Source of the DNA: Chamaesiphon sp. 336R_metabinner_41
GTDB lineage: Bacteria; Cyanobacteriota; Cyanobacteriia; Cyanobacteriales; Chamaesiphonaceae
DNA: 46,788 nt
Reading direction: 5' to 3'
NCBI GenBank assembly: GCA_025359915.1
Contig: JANYDE010000055.1
Coordinates: 1-46,788, forward strand
The notes beneath the pieces are model-generated. The model saw only the letters and a program-made list of their open reading frames with translations, did not search any database and was not told the origin of the DNA. Below, piece by piece: positions 44,636 to 46,788 of this stretch (within the stretch, counting starts at the first letter, position 1; every line of letters begins with the position of its first letter). The translations under genes and the position numbers were made by a program.

Positions 44636-45766
44636 CTAACCCACATTCTGCACTTGAGCTAAATAACCTGAAGATTGTCCAGTGGTTGTCGATACCATCG
44701 CTGCGACTAGTTGTTCTGGTACCACCGTAAATGGCAACCGATGTAAATCGGAATCAGGTTTGCAAGCAAGTGTCGCCGCATGGTGTAATTGCGAGATCGT
44801 AATCTCACTCAAACCCAAATCTGCTAAAGTTTTGGGCAAGCCAATTTCAGTATAAAAATCGAGTAACTGCTGTCTGGCTGTTGCGGCTAACTGATTTCCC
44901 TGGAGCATTTCCTCCAATCTCAATTGGACTAAAATCCCATATGCCACTTTTTCGCCATGTAAGGAGTGGTGACTGCCGGAAATATGGGTAAGACCATTAT
45001 GAACAGCGTGGGCGGCTACAGTGCGACACTGGGCACCGCCTAGCCCACCAATCACCCCCGCGAGCAGAACTGTTGCATCTACAACTTCTTGCCAATCTTC
45101 GCCACCAGGATATTCGATCGCTGCTACTGATTTTTGGAATAGAATATCTCGGAGTACCCGCGCCTGTTGAACGGCGGCGATGAGCAAGGTTTGAGATGAA
45201 TCACCACTACTGACTGAAGCTTCATACCATTTAGCGATTGCATCACCGATTCCCGCTACTAGCATTCGTGGTGGTGCTGTAGCGACGATGCCATAATCGA
45301 GGATTAATAAATCTGGACATTTATCTAAGCTGATATCACTCAGAAACGCGCCTGATTCAGCATAAATATTTGATAATGCCGTCCAAGCCGCACAGGTAGC
45401 CGCAGATGTCGGAATTGTCACGACTGGTAATTGACAGCGATGGGCTACTAACTTGGCGGTATCTAAACATTTTCCGCCACCAATCCCGATAATGAGATCG
45501 GATTGATGATTTGTGACTGCCTGGGTTAATCGATCGAGACTAGTCTCACAACAGTCAGGAGTATATCTGATTTTCTCGATCTCTAATTCGGTTCGACCAA
45601 ACAGTACCTGCAATTGACTCAGCTTTAGACTCTCTTCCCCACCAATAATTAACGGACGTTGACCCAATTTGACGATACTCTCAATTGCCTCAACGAGCGC
45701 ATCTTGTCCCCGCAGGACATTCGCTGGCGCAATCATCAAAGAAATCACAGTAGGATTAGTAGTCAT
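44636..45766 (-). CDS. GldA-like iron/zinc-containing dehydrogenase
   Basis: A 376-residue member of the iron-containing alcohol dehydrogenase family, closest to glycerol dehydrogenase (GldA). It has the NAD-binding loop GIGGGKCLDTAKLVAH (residues about 94-109), the sequence TIPTSAATCAAWTALSNIY and metal-binding His residues in AAHAVHNGLTH and HHSLHGEKVAYG. It would oxidise glycerol or a similar polyol using NAD+; the substrate is not certain. A normal ATG is at 45766. It is transcribed towards thiC, but about 250 bases and the riboswitch separate them. Confidence 0.86.
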   Translation of the reverse strand: MTTNPTVISLMIAPANVLRGQDALVEAIESIVKLGQRPLIIGGEESLKLSQLQVLFGRTELEIEKIRYTPDCCETSLDRLTQAVTNHQSDLIIGIGGGKCLDTAKLVAHRCQLPVVTIPTSAATCAAWTALSNIYAESGAFLSDISLDKCPDLLILDYGIVATAPPRMLVAGIGDAIAKWYEASVSSGDSSQTLLIAAVQQARVLRDILFQKSVAAIEYPGGEDWQEVVDATVLLAGVIGGLGGAQCRTVAAHAVHNGLTHISGSHHSLHGEKVAYGILVQLRLEEMLQGNQLAATARQQLLDFYTEIGLPKTLADLGLSEITISQLHHAATLACKPDSDLHRLPFTVVPEQLVAAMVSTTTGQSSGYLAQVQNVG

Positions 45767-45953
45767 AACATCGATCGAGCGTTTGTTCGTTTAATTATTT
45801 GTCTAACACATATAGAATCAGCATAACAAGAAAATATTAACTTAACGCCCCATCTCCTATCTCCCCCTCCCAACTGTTACAGTTCTTGACGAGATGGCGA
45901 TCTGACCCAGACAGAGTGGTACTATTCCCTAAAACCCTACAACGAGCAGTTTT

Positions 45954-46370
45954 ATGGCAGAAAAATTAGCTGGCAAAACACCAATCTTTGGTGGAAGCAC
46001 TGGTGGCTTACTCAGCAAAGCCGACGTAGAAGAAAAATACGCGATTACTTGGACTAGTCCCAAGGAACAAGTATTTGAAATGGTGACTGGCGGCGCAGCG
46101 ACAATGGTATCTGGGGAAAACCTCTTATACATGGCACGCAAAGAGCAATGTCTCGCGCTTGGTACCCAATTGCGTAAATTCAAAATCACTGATTACAAAG
46201 TTTACCGCGTCATGCCCAAAGGTGACATCACCTTACTCCATCCCAATGATGGCGTATTCCCTGAGAAAGTTAACGCTGGACGGGAAGCTGTTGGTAGTGT
46301 TGCTCGGAACATCGGTAGCAATCCCGATCCTTCCAAGATCAAGTTTACTGGCAAAAAAGCTTACGACTAG
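45954..46370 (+). CDS. psaD: Photosystem I subunit II (PsaD)
   Basis: PsaD is a stromal-side extrinsic subunit of photosystem I that forms the docking site for ferredoxin together with PsaC and PsaE. The 138-residue protein starts [20 protein letters not shown] and has [49 protein letters not shown] and [20 protein letters not shown] then [14 protein letters not shown], matching PsaD throughout. Length is standard. Divergent from the GldA-like gene, and followed by a perfect terminator. A single TTACAGTT (HLR1-like half) lies at about 45890 but proves nothing. Confidence 0.98.
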   Translation: MAEKLAGKTPIFGGSTGGLLSKADVEEKYAITWTSPKEQVFEMVTGGAATMVSGENLLYMARKEQCLALGTQLRKFKITDYKVYRVMPKGDITLLHPNDGVFPEKVNAGREAVGSVARNIGSNPDPSKIKFTGKKAYD

Positions 46371-46395
46371 ATCCACGTAATCTTTATAAGTATAT

Positions 46396-46436
46396 AAATG
46401 AGGTGCTAACTCTATGTTCTCACCTCATTTGTTTTT
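46396..46436 (+). terminator. Terminator of psaD
   Basis: AAATGAGGTG and its exact complement CACCTCATTT, 15 bases apart, followed by GTTTTT. It lies 26 bases after the psaD stop codon, so transcription of psaD should end here. Confidence 0.85.
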
Positions 46437-46438
46437 GA

Positions 46439-46575
46439 TTAAATTGTGTCTGGATTGATGCCCAATTCTCGCAATTTTTCCGCTAATCGCAGATTTCGAT
46501 CTGCTTCTGTGGCTAACTTCTGCTGGGTTGTCGATAGAGTTTGTAAGAACCTCCGATCTTCAATCTCTAGTGAGT
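46439..46575 (-). pseudogene. Uma2-like C-terminal remnant
   Basis: On the minus strand the last codons read SLEIEDRRFLQTLSTTQQKL, ATEADRNLRLAEKLRELGIN, PDTI and stop. A coiled tail ending KLRELGINPDxI is typical for Uma2-family proteins (PD-(D/E)XK nuclease fold) in cyanobacteria. The reading frame is cut off upstream by the GGGCGGGTTT repeat, so the catalytic part is missing. Confidence 0.6.
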
Positions 46576-46639
46576 GAGGGCGGGTTCAAACTAAATTGCT
46601 GGCTTCGTTTGAGTTAGTAGTATAAACCCGCCCCTACAG
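46574..46639. repeat. Dispersed GGGCGGGTTT inverted repeat, copy 2
   Basis: GTGAGGGCGGGTTCAAAC ... TATAAACCCGCCCCTACAG, the reverse orientation of copy 1 at 7325-7391. It interrupts the Uma2 remnant. Confidence 0.7.
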
Positions 46640-46653
46640 ATCCTGGCCTGATT

Positions 46654-46788
46654 GACGGACAAATCTTTTTCCCGTAGGTTGGGTTGAAGAATGAAACCCA
46701 ACATTTCTAGGCTGTTGGTGTCAAAGTTGGGTTTCGGAAGCCTCAACCCAACCTACTGATTTTCGTTGTTTCAGGAGTTTTGTCCGTC
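46654..46788. mobile_element. MITE-like element with GACGGACAAA ends, at the window edge
   Basis: GACGGACAAA (46654-46663) and its exact complement TTTGTCCGTC, ending at the last base of the window, frame 135 bases. Inside are perfect 14-bp arms GTAGGTTGGGTTGA (46674-46687) and TCAACCCAACCTAC (46743-46756), with further AACCCAAC/GTTGGGTT pairs. The right flank is outside the window, so the target duplication cannot be checked. Confidence 0.6.

Overview
The window is from a cyanobacterial chromosome. The evidence is psaD (photosystem I), a Calvin-cycle type gap2, the pebA/pebB pair for phycoerythrobilin, an SmtA/SmtB metallothionein system, an NrtP nitrate permease with an NtcA-type promoter, many GCGATCGC (HIP1) octamers and even more CGATCGA words, and heptanucleotide tandem repeats in the spacers. 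PEB synthesis suggests a phycoerythrin-containing strain. The density of CGATCGA words reminds me of Chamaesiphon-like genomes, but that is an impression, not a demonstrated identity.

Layout. 0.2-2.9 kb: rpsB-tsf (minus strand) with a strong terminator, and a coiled-coil protein. 3.1-5.4 kb: a phosphohexomutase, a FlaR-like P-loop kinase and a LapA-like membrane protein. 5.5-7.3 kb: pebA and pebB, pushed apart by a nested repeat/MITE insertion. 7.3-8.3 kb: a gene-free stretch with repeats, two degenerate copies of a protein C-terminus and a small inverted-repeat element. 8.3-14.6 kb: two very large exported or cell-surface genes on the minus strand, a DUF11/glycine-rich protein and a PilX-like pseudopilin. 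14.6-15.4 kb: more repeats. 15.4-22.0 kb: an Hsp70 homologue, a DUF2079 membrane protein, clpP, an exported propeller-like protein and a glycosyltransferase. 22.2-23.2 kb: gap2. 23.3-24.0 kb: operator-smtA-smtB. 24.0-28.7 kb: two nitrate/nitrite-type MFS permeases and a flavin amine oxidase. 28.7-31.9 kb: nth, a ferredoxin-like aldo/keto reductase and a MacB-type permease, all minus strand. 32.2-35.9 kb: a TrpD-like protein without the catalytic motifs, an esterase, a DUF2555-like small protein and coaBC. 36.1-42.9 kb: a GAF protein, a DUF362 protein, a DICT-GAF histidine kinase, a PP2C phosphatase and a PPP-type phosphatase. 43.0-46.4 kb: thiC with a TPP riboswitch, a GldA-like dehydrogenase and psaD with its terminator. 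46.4-46.8 kb: a Uma2 remnant and repeats.

How the genes work together. Most genes are independent housekeeping or photosynthetic units. Clear functional groups are rpsB-tsf (translation), pebA-pebB (sequential bilin reduction), smtA-smtB (metal buffering with its own sensor), nrtP and the second permease with an amine oxidase (nitrogen acquisition), and the kinase/PP2C/PPP signalling run. The features least explained by known biology are the paired giant surface genes with twin palindromes between them, and the nested palindromic mobile repeats, one of which lies inside the pebA-pebB unit. No tRNA, rRNA, CRISPR array or complete transposase gene was seen.
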